Assembly: GCA_021151625.1 (NCBI GenBank)
Contig: JAGKWY010000023.1
Span: forward strand, 1-45,148
DNA: 45,148 nucleotides
Direction of reading: 5' to 3'
Source: Gammaproteobacteria bacterium
Lineage (GTDB): Bacteria > Pseudomonadota > Gammaproteobacteria > Pseudomonadales > Cellvibrionaceae
The position numbers and the translations under genes are program-made. Below, piece after piece: positions 33,658 to 41,842 of this stretch; position 1 is the stretch's first letter, and the number at the start of each line of letters is the position of its first letter. The notes below the pieces were generated by a model. The model searched no databases, had not been told where the DNA came from, and saw only the letters and a list, made by a program, of their open reading frames with translations.

Positions 33658-36600
33658 TTACCAGCCAAGCACTCGTGCTTCCCAAATAGAGTAGCCCCAT
33701 TGGTTGGTGGCGCTGCGTGCGGTGCCGTAAATGCGCAGGTAGCGATAGCTGCCGGCGATGGTCAGGGTGTCGGTGCGGTTGCCAAAGGTGCCGCCGGTTC
33801 TGCTGGCGAGGTTGGTCCAGTTGGCGTTGTCCGCGAAGTTAGGTGAATTGGAACCTTGAACGAGATAGTCCGCCGCGTTAGCCGCTTCCCAATCAATCGC
33901 GATGCTGCTCAGGGTTTTGGCACTGCCCAGATCCAGCACTAACCAGCTTGGGTCAAGGGCATGGGCCGATTCCCAGCGAGTGCCGCTGTTTTTGTCGATC
34001 GCGTTAGCCGCTGGTGTCAGCGCGGTGCTGGCCGTTGCCGAGGCAATATTCAACTGGGTTGCTGGACCTTGGGAGCTTGCAGCAGAACTGCTGGAAGCCG
34101 CGCCCTGGGCATAGACTTTCAATTCCCAGATCGAGTAACCCCATTGGTTTCCAGCACTGCGCGCCGTAGCGTAAATGCGCACATAGCGATAGTTGCCGCT
34201 CACGGTTTGGGTATCAGTGCGGGTACCGAAAGCGCCACCGGTGACGGTTTTCAGGTTGGTCCAGCTGGTGCCGTTGTTGCTGCCCTGGATTTCATAGGTG
34301 GCGGCATTGGCGGCTTCCCAATCGATCACGACTTGCGTCAGTGCTTTCTGGCTGCCCAGGTCCACCATAATCCAGCTTGGGTCAATGGCATGGTTGGATT
34401 CCCAACGGGTACCCGGATTGCCATCTACCGCGTTAGTCGCTGGAGTCAATGCAGTGCTGGCTGTTACCGGGCGTCCCTGGGAAACCAGTACTGATGGGCA
34501 GTTGCCGCAACCAATCACGCTGGAGCTGCTGCTCGTAGTAGCAATGGAACTGGATGAACGGGAACTGCTGGTTACCAGGGTAGAACTGGAACTACGTGAG
34601 CTACTGGTAACTGCTACCGAACTTGAGCTGCTGCTCGGGATTATCACTTGCGATGAACTGCTGGACGCTTGTGATGAGCTGCCGGGAGTCGCCGGTGCAT
34701 CCTTGTTGTATTCCATGACGCGGAAGTTATCGAAGTAGAAAGTGCCAGTGCTGGCCACGCCGGGGGTGATCAGGAAGATCAACTGATCAACACCGGTGAA
34801 AGGCGCCGAGGCTTTGTTATTCGCCCAATCGCCCAGTGCCGCACGGAAGTTAAAGTTAAATTCCAGGGTTTCCCATTGGCCGGTTTTGGTGGTCTCGGTT
34901 TGGTAGAAGCTGTGGCGGCCCACTTGCCAATCCGCCGGTGTTACCGCGCTCACTTGCAGCTCGTTTTCCAGGTTCAGGGAAATGATGGTACCCACTGGTG
35001 CGGTGGTATACACATCGACCGCTACCCGCACCATACCGTGCTGCGCGTCCATCGCATCGGGAATACCGGTAATGCCGTTAAACGCGAGGGTATCGTAAGT
35101 TGCACCGGCATCGCGGACATAACGCAGCACGTTTGGCGATGAATTCACCGCGTTAGGCGCCGGATTGGCGACAGTGGTGCGCACACCGCTGGTATAGGGG
35201 GCCGCCTTTATGGCGCCGTTAGTGGTACCGTCAAAGTTGGCGATGGTCTGCTTGACGCTGTAGCCGTTGTCCGGCCAGACGATACGGATGTTATCCATGT
35301 AGAAATCGGCAGGGCGGTTGGAGCCAGCTTCCACCATCAACACCAGGTTATCGGCCTGGCTGGCGGCAATCGCAGAATCCGGTGTACCGGTAAAACCCAG
35401 CTCAACGGTATGCCATTCACCGGCTTTGCCGATGGTGCCATTGAAGCGCGCCAGACGACCGGTGTTGCCATCCCAGCTTGGGGTTACGCTCACCACAGCA
35501 TTGTTTTCCAGGCCGCCGCCGATTTCTTTACCCAGCAGGTTGGTTGCGGAAGCCGGGTAGTACACATCGGCAAAAATCTTGGCGCGACCGGAGCGCAGCT
35601 CGCCCGCGTTCAGCTTGCCAAAGCCGGTGAGTTTGAGGTTATCCCAAGTTTGGCTGGCATCGCGCACATAGTGCAGCACCTTGCTGGAGGTGTTCACCGC
35701 ACCGGGAGCCGGGTTGTTTGCAATTGCCCCTGCACCCAGCGCCACACCATTTTGCACGTGAGCGAGCCCTAACCCACTCTCATAACCGGCGAGCAACTGG
35801 GTACGACCTTGTTCAATGGTGACTGGCTTGCTAACAGTCTTCAGGCTGCATCCGCTGTTGAAGGTCACATTGAAGTTGCCGGAGCGCGCCGAGTTGCCGA
35901 TGGAGGCTACGATTTCGCGGCTACCCTGGCCAGAAACTATGGTTACGCCAACCGGAACTGACCAGTTGTAGCTGGCAGAAGCGGGGCCATCGATGCGGTA
36001 TTTTTTGTAGGTATCACCGCGATACACATAGGTATCGCCTTCCACTGACCAGCTGGCGTCGTTCTTGAACACTGCCACGTAATCCACCTGCATCAACTGC
36101 TCGGGGCCTTCGCTGCCATTGGGGTTACCGGCTAAAGAGCCACCCATGGCGAGGTTCAAAATCACATGGAAAGGGCGGTTGTAGAAAGAGTTCCAGTTGG
36201 AGCGAATGGGTGATGGGCCATCCAGCTTGCTGCGTGAGCTGGAGATTTTAGGCACACCATCAATCGACCAGACCATACGGTCTTCATACCATTCCACCGC
36301 GTAGGTGTGGAAATCGGTTTTGGTGCGGCCGGCTTCGGGGGCGATCAGGTTGTCCGGGTTTGGCCAGCCGGTATTGCCGTTATAGGGCCAGTAAGCGCCG
36401 TAGTGCAGGGTGCCGAGGATATCTTCACTGGTGTTCACGGTTTCGAGAATGTCGATCTCGCCACCCTGTGGCCAGCCGTGGGAATCGCGCTGCTGCTCAC
36501 TGGTCAGCATCCAGAATGCTGGCCAGGTACCGGAAGCGCTGGGCGCTTTAATGCGCGCTTCGATTTTTCCGTAAGTCCAATCCTGCGCGTTTTTGGTACG

Positions 36601-36885
36601 CAGGCGCGCGGAAGTCCAGCTCTTGCCTTCGTAGGCTTCACGGATGGCTTTGATATTGAGCAGTCCGCCGCTCACCCACATATTTTGCGGACGATCTGTG
36701 TAGTACTGGAGTTCGCCGTTGCCGCCGCCGTCGCCATTCACTTCTTGCGACCAGTTGTTGCGGTCAAGCGCAGTGCCGTTGAAGTCATCGCGCCACACCT
36801 GGTTCCAACCACAGGTTTGGGCAGAGCTGATTTGGCTAATTAGAAGGCCGAGCGGAATCAGGCCAATGCTGGCTAGTTTTTTCAT
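33658..36885 (-). CDS. Multimodular GH16 beta-glucanase (laminarinase type) with CBM32 pair
   Basis: A 1075-residue secreted enzyme. The ATG at 36885 has AGAGG upstream and opens a signal peptide (MKKLASIGLIPLGLLISQIS). The GH16 domain (about 23-275) is a textbook beta-1,3-glucanase: DDFNGTALDRNNWSQEVNGD, ELQYYTDR, YGKIEARIK, the catalytic GGEIDILE with Glu143, Asp145 and Glu148, and FHVILNLAMGGSLAG. It is followed by an Ig/PKD-like domain (about 276-365), two galactose-binding-like domains (about 366-530 and 535-715, each with a FYMDN or FYFDNFRV strand), a long polyserine linker with VIGCGNCPS, and two CBM32 modules. Its start is only 33 bp from the divergent AraC regulator, its probable controller. 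Confidence 0.94.
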   Translation of the reverse strand: MKKLASIGLIPLGLLISQISSAQTCGWNQVWRDDFNGTALDRNNWSQEVNGDGGGNGELQYYTDRPQNMWVSGGLLNIKAIREAYEGKSWTSARLRTKNAQDWTYGKIEARIKAPSASGTWPAFWMLTSEQQRDSHGWPQGGEIDILETVNTSEDILGTLHYGAYWPYNGNTGWPNPDNLIAPEAGRTKTDFHTYAVEWYEDRMVWSIDGVPKISSSRSKLDGPSPIRSNWNSFYNRPFHVILNLAMGGSLAGNPNGSEGPEQLMQVDYVAVFKNDASWSVEGDTYVYRGDTYKKYRIDGPASASYNWSVPVGVTIVSGQGSREIVASIGNSARSGNFNVTFNSGCSLKTVSKPVTIEQGRTQLLAGYESGLGLAHVQNGVALGAGAIANNPAPGAVNTSSKVLHYVRDASQTWDNLKLTGFGKLNAGELRSGRAKIFADVYYPASATNLLGKEIGGGLENNAVVSVTPSWDGNTGRLARFNGTIGKAGEWHTVELGFTGTPDSAIAASQADNLVLMVEAGSNRPADFYMDNIRIVWPDNGYSVKQTIANFDGTTNGAIKAAPYTSGVRTTVANPAPNAVNSSPNVLRYVRDAGATYDTLAFNGITGIPDAMDAQHGMVRVAVDVYTTAPVGTIISLNLENELQVSAVTPADWQVGRHSFYQTETTKTGQWETLEFNFNFRAALGDWANNKASAPFTGVDQLIFLITPGVASTGTFYFDNFRVMEYNKDAPATPGSSSQASSSSSQVIIPSSSSSSVAVTSSSRSSSSTLVTSSSRSSSSIATTSSSSSVIGCGNCPSVLVSQGRPVTASTALTPATNAVDGNPGTRWESNHAIDPSWIMVDLGSQKALTQVVIDWEAANAATYEIQGSNNGTSWTNLKTVTGGAFGTRTDTQTVSGNYRYVRIYATARSAGNQWGYSIWELKVYAQGAASSSSAASSQGPATQLNIASATASTALTPAANAIDKNSGTRWESAHALDPSWLVLDLGSAKTLSSIAIDWEAANAADYLVQGSNSPNFADNANWTNLASRTGGTFGNRTDTLTIAGSYRYLRIYGTARSATNQWGYSIWEARVLGW
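33675..34490 (-). repeat. Second copy of the CBM32 tandem cassette
   Basis: Encodes the two C-terminal CBM32 modules of the second GH16 enzyme. Module by module it matches the cassette at 29757-30530, with only scattered substitutions and a small insertion (SPNFADN) in the last module. Confidence 0.85.
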
Positions 36886-36918
36886 ATTGCCTCTCATCAT
36901 TATTGTTAGCGTTTTTAT
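36886..36918. promoter_or_regulatory. Very short divergent promoter region
   Basis: Only 33 bp separate the start codons of the GH16 gene and the AraC-type regulator. The gap is A/T-rich (TGAGAGGCAATATG side, then TTATTGTTAGCG). At least one promoter must therefore lie inside the other gene, so activity of the two is likely mutually affected. No clear -35/-10 pair can be assigned. Confidence 0.4.
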
Positions 36919-38100
36919 TTGTACCTGCATGAAGTGGTCATTGTCTTGACCATTCTGGAAACCCTGATCCTCTGTATTGCACTGGGGATACTGCCGGGCG
37001 GGCGCCGCCAGCCGCGGCGGCTACTACAGGCATTCTTCCTGTTGGTAATGGGGGCCCTCTCCACCACGCTCGTGACCTGGAACGTCAGCTTCCAGGCTAT
37101 GCCTATTGCCAATTACCCCTGGGTACCGGCATTGCTTTCGGCCTGCCTGTTGTTGCAGGGGCCGGTGCTTTACTTCTACCTGCGCTCCCTGGCGCACCCG
37201 GTTAATTTGAAGCTGTGGCATCAGGCGCTTCACCTGGTCCCAGCTTTGGTAGCGGTGGCGGTGGTCGTTATCTATGACCTGAGTATTTACGATTGGATGC
37301 CCTGGCACTGGTCCCAATTGGCGACTGATGATCGCGCTGCCCTCGCATTTGTGTGGGCGTTGGTTAAATGTGCGCCGCTAGTCTATGTAGTTGCCTGCCT
37401 GGTTACCGAAATTCGCATGCGCCGTCAGTTGCGACAAATGTATGCCAATCTGGCGGAATTTGAATTGCGCCTGGCCGATTTGGTGTTGGGGGGATTTTTC
37501 CTGTCCTGGATCTGGTCCTTTGTCACCTATTTCCTGGGGGAGTATGTCAGCGCAGAAACCAATGACCTGTTAGGCACGATCAATGTTTACTTGACGGTGC
37601 TGCTCGTGAACGGGCTCTTTTTGTTCGGCTGGCGCAATGGACGTCAGTTGCTGCCAGAGCTGGTGGTAGTGGAAGAACCTGGAAAGGATAGGTTGCAGGA
37701 AATGCCGCAAATGGATGAAAAGCTGCAAGCGGTAGAAAGCGGCATTCGCGAGCAGCGCTTGCATCTGGAGAGCCAAATTAATCTGGAGCGGTTTGCCGAG
37801 CAGGTAGGTATAAAACCGCGCGAGCTCTCGACCATTATTAACGATCACTACCAGCAGAACTTTTTCGAGTTCATCAACAGCCAGCGGGTGGAGGAGGCCA
37901 AACGGCTCTTGGCATCGTCCGATTGCATGGGGGATACGGTGCTGGACATCCTCTACAAATCCGGCTTTAACAGCCAGTCGGCCTTCCACCGGTTTTTCAA
38001 ACGTATGGTGGGCATGACTCCTTCGGAATACCGCAAGCAAGCGCAGCGCGCGCTTGCAGCCGCCAACACGGCGACTGCGGCCAATCAATCGGTGCGTTGA
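36919..38100 (+). CDS. Membrane-embedded AraC-family regulator beside GH16 locus
   Basis: A 393-residue paralogue of the regulator at 8809. About seven hydrophobic helices fill residues 5-240 (VVIVLTILETLILCIALGIL, LSACLLLQGPVLYFYLRSLA). The C-terminal AraC DNA-binding domain covers about 275-380 (INLERFAEQVGIKPRELSTI, LDILYKSGFNSQSAFHRFFK, MVGMTPSEYRK). The first possible start is a TTG at 36919, since a TAG lies in frame at 36907; no good ribosome binding site is seen, and a GTG at 36934 is the alternative. Aligned with its paralogue, a few N-terminal residues are missing. It probably senses an envelope or sugar signal and controls glucanase genes (inference). Confidence 0.88.
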   Translation: MYLHEVVIVLTILETLILCIALGILPGGRRQPRRLLQAFFLLVMGALSTTLVTWNVSFQAMPIANYPWVPALLSACLLLQGPVLYFYLRSLAHPVNLKLWHQALHLVPALVAVAVVVIYDLSIYDWMPWHWSQLATDDRAALAFVWALVKCAPLVYVVACLVTEIRMRRQLRQMYANLAEFELRLADLVLGGFFLSWIWSFVTYFLGEYVSAETNDLLGTINVYLTVLLVNGLFLFGWRNGRQLLPELVVVEEPGKDRLQEMPQMDEKLQAVESGIREQRLHLESQINLERFAEQVGIKPRELSTIINDHYQQNFFEFINSQRVEEAKRLLASSDCMGDTVLDILYKSGFNSQSAFHRFFKRMVGMTPSEYRKQAQRALAAANTATAANQSVR

Positions 38101-38139
38101 TTATTTGCGTTGACTAGTAATAGTGGGTAACGACTGAGG

Positions 38140-38640
38140 TTAGTTCGCTTGCTGGATGATAGCGGGTGGGGCACTTTTACTCGCCTGCTCGGCCATCTTC
38201 TCTATATAAGTTGCAAAGCTCGGGTCCTCACCGGTCAGTAACTTGGGCAGCAGGGCGCGGAAGTGCGGCTTGTTGCACCACTCCATAATGTAGTCTTCCC
38301 AGGAGTTCCAACGCCGTGCCTGCTTGGATTCCATGTCTTCTTCGTAGAGCAACAGATAGGCGCGTTCAAACAGTGACGTGAGCATGCTGAGGATAATCAG
38401 CAGCCGCTCTTCCTGCTCTTCATTTAAATTGGTGGTGCCGGTGGTGGAAAAGAGGCGCAAATCCGGATGCTCCAGCGCCACTTTCAAAAAGTCCTGATAG
38501 TTATCGGACAGTAATTGATAAACCTCTTCCTCTTCGTTTTCACGCTCTTTGCGCTGCTCATACAGGAAGACAAAAATCGCCATGGGCAAACCCAGGGTGG
38601 TTACGACATAACTACCAATTTCCCAGAATTCTGCATTCAT
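38140..38640 (-). CDS. Hypothetical single-pass membrane protein
   Basis: A 166-residue protein with one N-terminal membrane helix (residues about 8-28, YVVTTLGLPMAIFVFLYEQR). A highly acidic cytoplasmic helical region follows (KERENEEEEVYQLLSDNYQD) and a Trp-containing stretch RRWNSWEDYIMEWC. GAGGGGAAA precedes the ATG. I do not recognise the family. It lies downstream of the polyphosphate kinase gene on the same strand, separated by terminator-like hairpins, and is convergent with the AraC regulator. Confidence 0.78.
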   Translation of the reverse strand: MNAEFWEIGSYVVTTLGLPMAIFVFLYEQRKERENEEEEVYQLLSDNYQDFLKVALEHPDLRLFSTTGTTNLNEEQEERLLIILSMLTSLFERAYLLLYEEDMESKQARRWNSWEDYIMEWCNKPHFRALLPKLLTGEDPSFATYIEKMAEQASKSAPPAIIQQAN

Positions 38641-38701
38641 AAAATTTCCCCTCTACACCTGAAATTCTAACAGGGGTTTGGCGAAGCAGGAGGAAACTTG
38701 G

Positions 38702-38761
38702 GTAAACCTACTCGGTTTACGGGGGTAATACCGGGCATAAAAAACGCCCGGAAGAGGGGGC
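38702..38761 (-). terminator. Terminator region of the polyphosphate kinase gene
   Basis: CCGGGC/GCCCGG (38731-38751) and, overlapping it, GCCC/GGGC (38746-38761) give alternative stems; on the minus strand the latter is followed by GTTTTTT. Another stem, GTAAACC/GGTTTAC (38702-38720), lies just beyond. Confidence 0.65.
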
Positions 38762-38783
38762 AGTGGATAGCGTCACACAATGT

Positions 38784-39707
38784 TCAATAAATCGCAGGGA
38801 CAAACAGGGCTTCGGAAATGGGCGCGCGATAGTAATCCGGGTTGTAAACCCGTGCGGGTAATTCGACTGGCGGATGCTCCACTTCGCCGTAGGGCACTTG
38901 CGATAATAAATGGTTGATGCAATTCAGGCGCGCGCGTTTTTTATCGACGGCCTCTACCACCCACCAGGGGGCTTCCGGGATGTGGGTGCGCTCCAGCATT
39001 ACTTCTTTGGCTTTGGTGTATTGCTCCCAGCGGCGACGGGATTCCATATCCATGGGCGATAATTTCCACTGTTTAAGCGGGTCATGTACGCGGGCTAAAA
39101 ATCGCTTGTGCTGTTCGCTATCGGTGATGGAAAACCAGTACTTGATCAGGATAATGCCGGAGCGTACCAGCATCCGTTCAAACTCGGGTACGGTGCGAAA
39201 GAACTCTTCGTATTCCTGGTCATTGCAAAAGCCCATGACTTTTTCTACACCCGCACGGTTGTACCAACTGCGGTCAAACAACACGATTTCACCGCCTGCT
39301 GGCAAGTGCGAAATATAGCGTTGGAAATACCATTGGGTGCGCTCGCGATCACTGGGTGCCGGTAAGGCAGCAACCCGGCAAACACGAGGATTTAATCGTT
39401 GGGTCACGCGCTTGATTACGCCACCTTTGCCGGCGGCATCGCGACCTTCAAACAGTACAACTACTTTCAGTTTTTTATCGACAACCCAGTCCTGCAATTT
39501 CACCAATTCCGATTGCAAACGTAGCAATTCGCGAAAATAAAGACGGCGATCCAGTTCATTACTGCTATCACTTTGATCTGGCGTGAGGAGCTTATCAAGG
39601 CGATCATCATCCAGTTCCATTTCCAATTCTTCATCGAGGTTATCGAGCATTTCTTCATACATAAAACGCTCGTAATCAAACGCGGGGGATTTCAGGTCGT
39701 TGGTCAT
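38784..39707 (-). CDS. ppk2: Polyphosphate kinase 2
   Basis: Phosphorylates nucleotides using inorganic polyphosphate, or makes polyphosphate, depending on subclass. The 307 residues begin with an acidic N-terminus (DNLDEELEMELDDDRLDKLL). Walker A is GRDAAGKGG at 88-96, preceded by KVVVLFE. The lid and Walker B region reads LFDRSWYNRAGVEKVMGFC, and MESRRRWEQYTKAKEVMLER follows. WWVVEAVDKKRARLNCINHL completes the class I PPK2 pattern. The ATG at 39707 is preceded by GAGAG. It is flanked by terminators, so it is probably a single-gene unit; no ppk1 or ppx is in the window. Confidence 0.95.
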   Translation of the reverse strand: MTNDLKSPAFDYERFMYEEMLDNLDEELEMELDDDRLDKLLTPDQSDSSNELDRRLYFRELLRLQSELVKLQDWVVDKKLKVVVLFEGRDAAGKGGVIKRVTQRLNPRVCRVAALPAPSDRERTQWYFQRYISHLPAGGEIVLFDRSWYNRAGVEKVMGFCNDQEYEEFFRTVPEFERMLVRSGIILIKYWFSITDSEQHKRFLARVHDPLKQWKLSPMDMESRRRWEQYTKAKEVMLERTHIPEAPWWVVEAVDKKRARLNCINHLLSQVPYGEVEHPPVELPARVYNPDYYRAPISEALFVPAIY

Positions 39708-39803
39708 GATGGGCTCTCGTTTGAACGCTCATGATCAAGCTAGGCTGCACAGATGACAAAATGATGACCGGATAAACTAATCAACAGAATTGCAGGAGTA
39801 ACG

Positions 39804-39830
39804 CAAAAAAAAGCCGCCCTAAGGCGGCAA
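39804..39830 (-). terminator. Terminator of the third GH5 gene
   Basis: GCCGCC (39813-39818) and GGCGGC (39823-39828) form a perfect stem with a CTAA loop; on the minus strand it is followed by TTTTTTTT. Confidence 0.92.
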
Positions 39831-39868
39831 TAGCTTTACTCACGGGAAATAGTTTTATCGATTCGCAA

Positions 39869-41554
39869 TTAGTTGGCTTTGCTAATGCGAATCCAGTTGA
39901 TGTTCCAGCCACCGGCATTGGCTTTAACGCCAAACTTGTGGCTGCCAGCACTCAGGTTCACTGTGTGTTTAATGGTGGTCCAGGTTTGCCAGCCGCCGGT
40001 ACTTGGTACAGCGAGGGTTCCGTAAGCTGGAGCGCCGCCTGCTTCTTCAAAGGTCAGGCTGCCACCACCACTTTGGCTGGCGACGCGGTACTCGATCACG
40101 TAACTGCCGCTGCTGGGGATAGTCACTGGTGTACCTGCGTAAGACAGCCAATCACCCGCATCTATGTAACCCACATTTTTACCGCCGCCGGTATCGGTGG
40201 TGGTTTCTTGCTGGGTGCCTTGTTGCTGGCTGTGGTCTTCAGCCTGGATGGTGGCAATCACCGTGCCCGGGTTAGGGTTGGGGGTGGTGCCGTCAACGCT
40301 TTCCACTTTCAGCCAGTTGATATTGAAGCCACCAGTTACTGCTGCGATTGCAATTAGCTGTTCGCCCGCTGGCAATACCACGTTGTGCGAAACGGTTTGC
40401 CAGTTTTGCCAGCCGCCAGTAGCAGGCACATTAACGTTGCCATATACAGGGCTGCCGCCGGCTTTTTCCAATTGGAATTGGCCGCCGCCTGCTAGTGCTG
40501 CTACGCGGTAACTGACTTTATAGGTTGCAGTTGTTGGTACATTGATGGAGTAGGTCAACCAGTCACCGTTGTCGATGTAACCTACATTCTTGCCGCCACC
40601 CGCATCGCTGGTATTTTCGGTTTCAATACCGCTTGCCTGACAGTAGTTTTCTGCTTCCAGTGTAACGCCCAGGCCCGCTTTTTGGCATGGACCGGTCGAG
40701 CTGCCGTCGCCACCGCCTCCGCCACCGATATCACCGCGCTTGGAGAGGATGTCTTTTACGAACTTGCCCGACTCTTTGAGCGAACCATCGGCCCAGAAGT
40801 AGGAGGAGGTTTCAATTTCGCCGGTTGCTGCATCGCGTTCTTTATCGTGGAAAGCCCAGCCCGCATGGCTGATACCGTTCCTGCGCAAGAAGTCGATCCA
40901 GGCATTGGTTTCGCCATAGTTGATATTGCCGCGTCCATTGGCATGGCCCACACCCCATTCGGTAGCAAACAAGGCAGCGCCATTATTCAGCGCGGTTTGC
41001 GCTTTATCGCGATACAACTGCTGGTGGCTGTCGGCGTAGAAATGCACTGTGTAGGCGAGGTTGGAAACATTGGCTTTGTTTCTGGAGGCAACGTCCACGT
41101 CTTGCGACCAGTTGGGGGTTCCCATAATAATCAGGTTGTCCGGGTCAATTTCACGGATTTTTCCGCCCACGTGTTCTGCGTAGGGCTTTAATACCGAGTC
41201 CCAGCTCACGCCCAGGGGTTCGTTATACATTTCGTAAATAACGTTGTTGTACTTGCCCCACTTCTGCGCGACTTGCTTGAAGAAGGCTTCAGCCGAGCCC
41301 CAGTTTTCATGGGCTTTATGGCTATGGTAATCGACGATTACATACATATCGTTGTCGATGGCGGCTTGTACAACCGTATCAAGGCGCGCCATGTTGGCGT
41401 TCCAATCTTCCTGAATGCCACCAACTTCGCCATGACCAATTGCCAGCATACCGATAACTGTGTTGAGGATGGTTTTGCATGACTTCTTATTATTGTTGCG
41501 TGGACCTGTGCGGCGCTTGCCACTGGCAAGGCGACCGGGAAGATTATTGTTCAT
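39869..41554 (-). CDS. 5'-truncated GH5 endoglucanase with two CBM6 modules, possibly a pseudogene
   Basis: Related to the two GH5 genes that follow at 41843-45017. Catalytic residues are kept: acid/base Glu112 (YEMYNEPLGVSW) and nucleophile Glu199 (FATEWGVGHANG), with the same 87-residue spacing as in the paralogues. Two CBM6 modules follow at about 301-415 and 435-560 (EAENYCQASGIETENTSDAG; DNGDWLTYSI; DAGDWLSYAG), joined by a Gly/Ser linker. However, the first 37 residues are not GH5-like and contain no signal peptide. The segment with the VAPLSVxGNKILAGG and FWSN motifs of the paralogues is missing. Another frame at the 5' end reads IIFPVALPVASAAQ, signal-peptide-like. It is probably frameshifted or deleted at the 5' end, and unlikely to fold as a complete barrel. 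Confidence 0.78.
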   Translation of the reverse strand: MNNNLPGRLASGKRRTGPRNNNKKSCKTILNTVIGMLAIGHGEVGGIQEDWNANMARLDTVVQAAIDNDMYVIVDYHSHKAHENWGSAEAFFKQVAQKWGKYNNVIYEMYNEPLGVSWDSVLKPYAEHVGGKIREIDPDNLIIMGTPNWSQDVDVASRNKANVSNLAYTVHFYADSHQQLYRDKAQTALNNGAALFATEWGVGHANGRGNINYGETNAWIDFLRRNGISHAGWAFHDKERDAATGEIETSSYFWADGSLKESGKFVKDILSKRGDIGGGGGGDGSSTGPCQKAGLGVTLEAENYCQASGIETENTSDAGGGKNVGYIDNGDWLTYSINVPTTATYKVSYRVAALAGGGQFQLEKAGGSPVYGNVNVPATGGWQNWQTVSHNVVLPAGEQLIAIAAVTGGFNINWLKVESVDGTTPNPNPGTVIATIQAEDHSQQQGTQQETTTDTGGGKNVGYIDAGDWLSYAGTPVTIPSSGSYVIEYRVASQSGGGSLTFEEAGGAPAYGTLAVPSTGGWQTWTTIKHTVNLSAGSHKFGVKANAGGWNINWIRISKAN

Positions 41555-41602
41555 TATTGTTCACCGAGTTGTGTTAGTGGATATGCCCCTTCATTGAGGG
41601 AG

Positions 41603-41678
41603 CCTTGCCTCGCAAGGTCTTGTCATTTCATTCAACATTGCTCGGTCAAACCACCTACTTTAGGGCGGAACCTAAAGT
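41603..41678 (-). promoter_or_regulatory. Hairpin-rich leader of the third GH5 gene
   Basis: CCTTGC/GCAAGG (41603-41617) and ACTTTAGG/CCTAAAGT (41657-41678) are two dyads in the 288-bp gap upstream of the truncated gene. They may be operators or transcript hairpins. No promoter hexamers are convincing. Confidence 0.35.
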
Positions 41679-41757
41679 GATAACTCCCACTTCGCGCTTG
41701 TTGTTGGAACTGTCCCGTTTTTATAAAAAAGCGCTCTTAAAAACATCCCGATACCCA

Positions 41758-41811
41758 CCAAAAAAAGACCGCCTCCCTTCCCGTTATTAATCGGGAGCAG
41801 GGGGCGGCCAA
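41758..41811 (-). terminator. Terminator of the second GH5 gene
   Basis: An outer stem CCGCCTCC/GGGGGCGG and an inner stem TCCCG/CGGGA lie next to an A-run (41760-41766), which is a U-tract on the minus strand. Confidence 0.85.
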
Positions 41812-41842
41812 GTCCAGTCTCTGGAAATTGGTAACGCGGGTA

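Noticed and set aside
31779..36843. Plus-strand frames of up to 179 codons opposite the GH16 genes
   Set aside because: They are shadows of the GC-rich coding strand; the minus-strand genes have catalytic motifs, signal peptides and proper starts.
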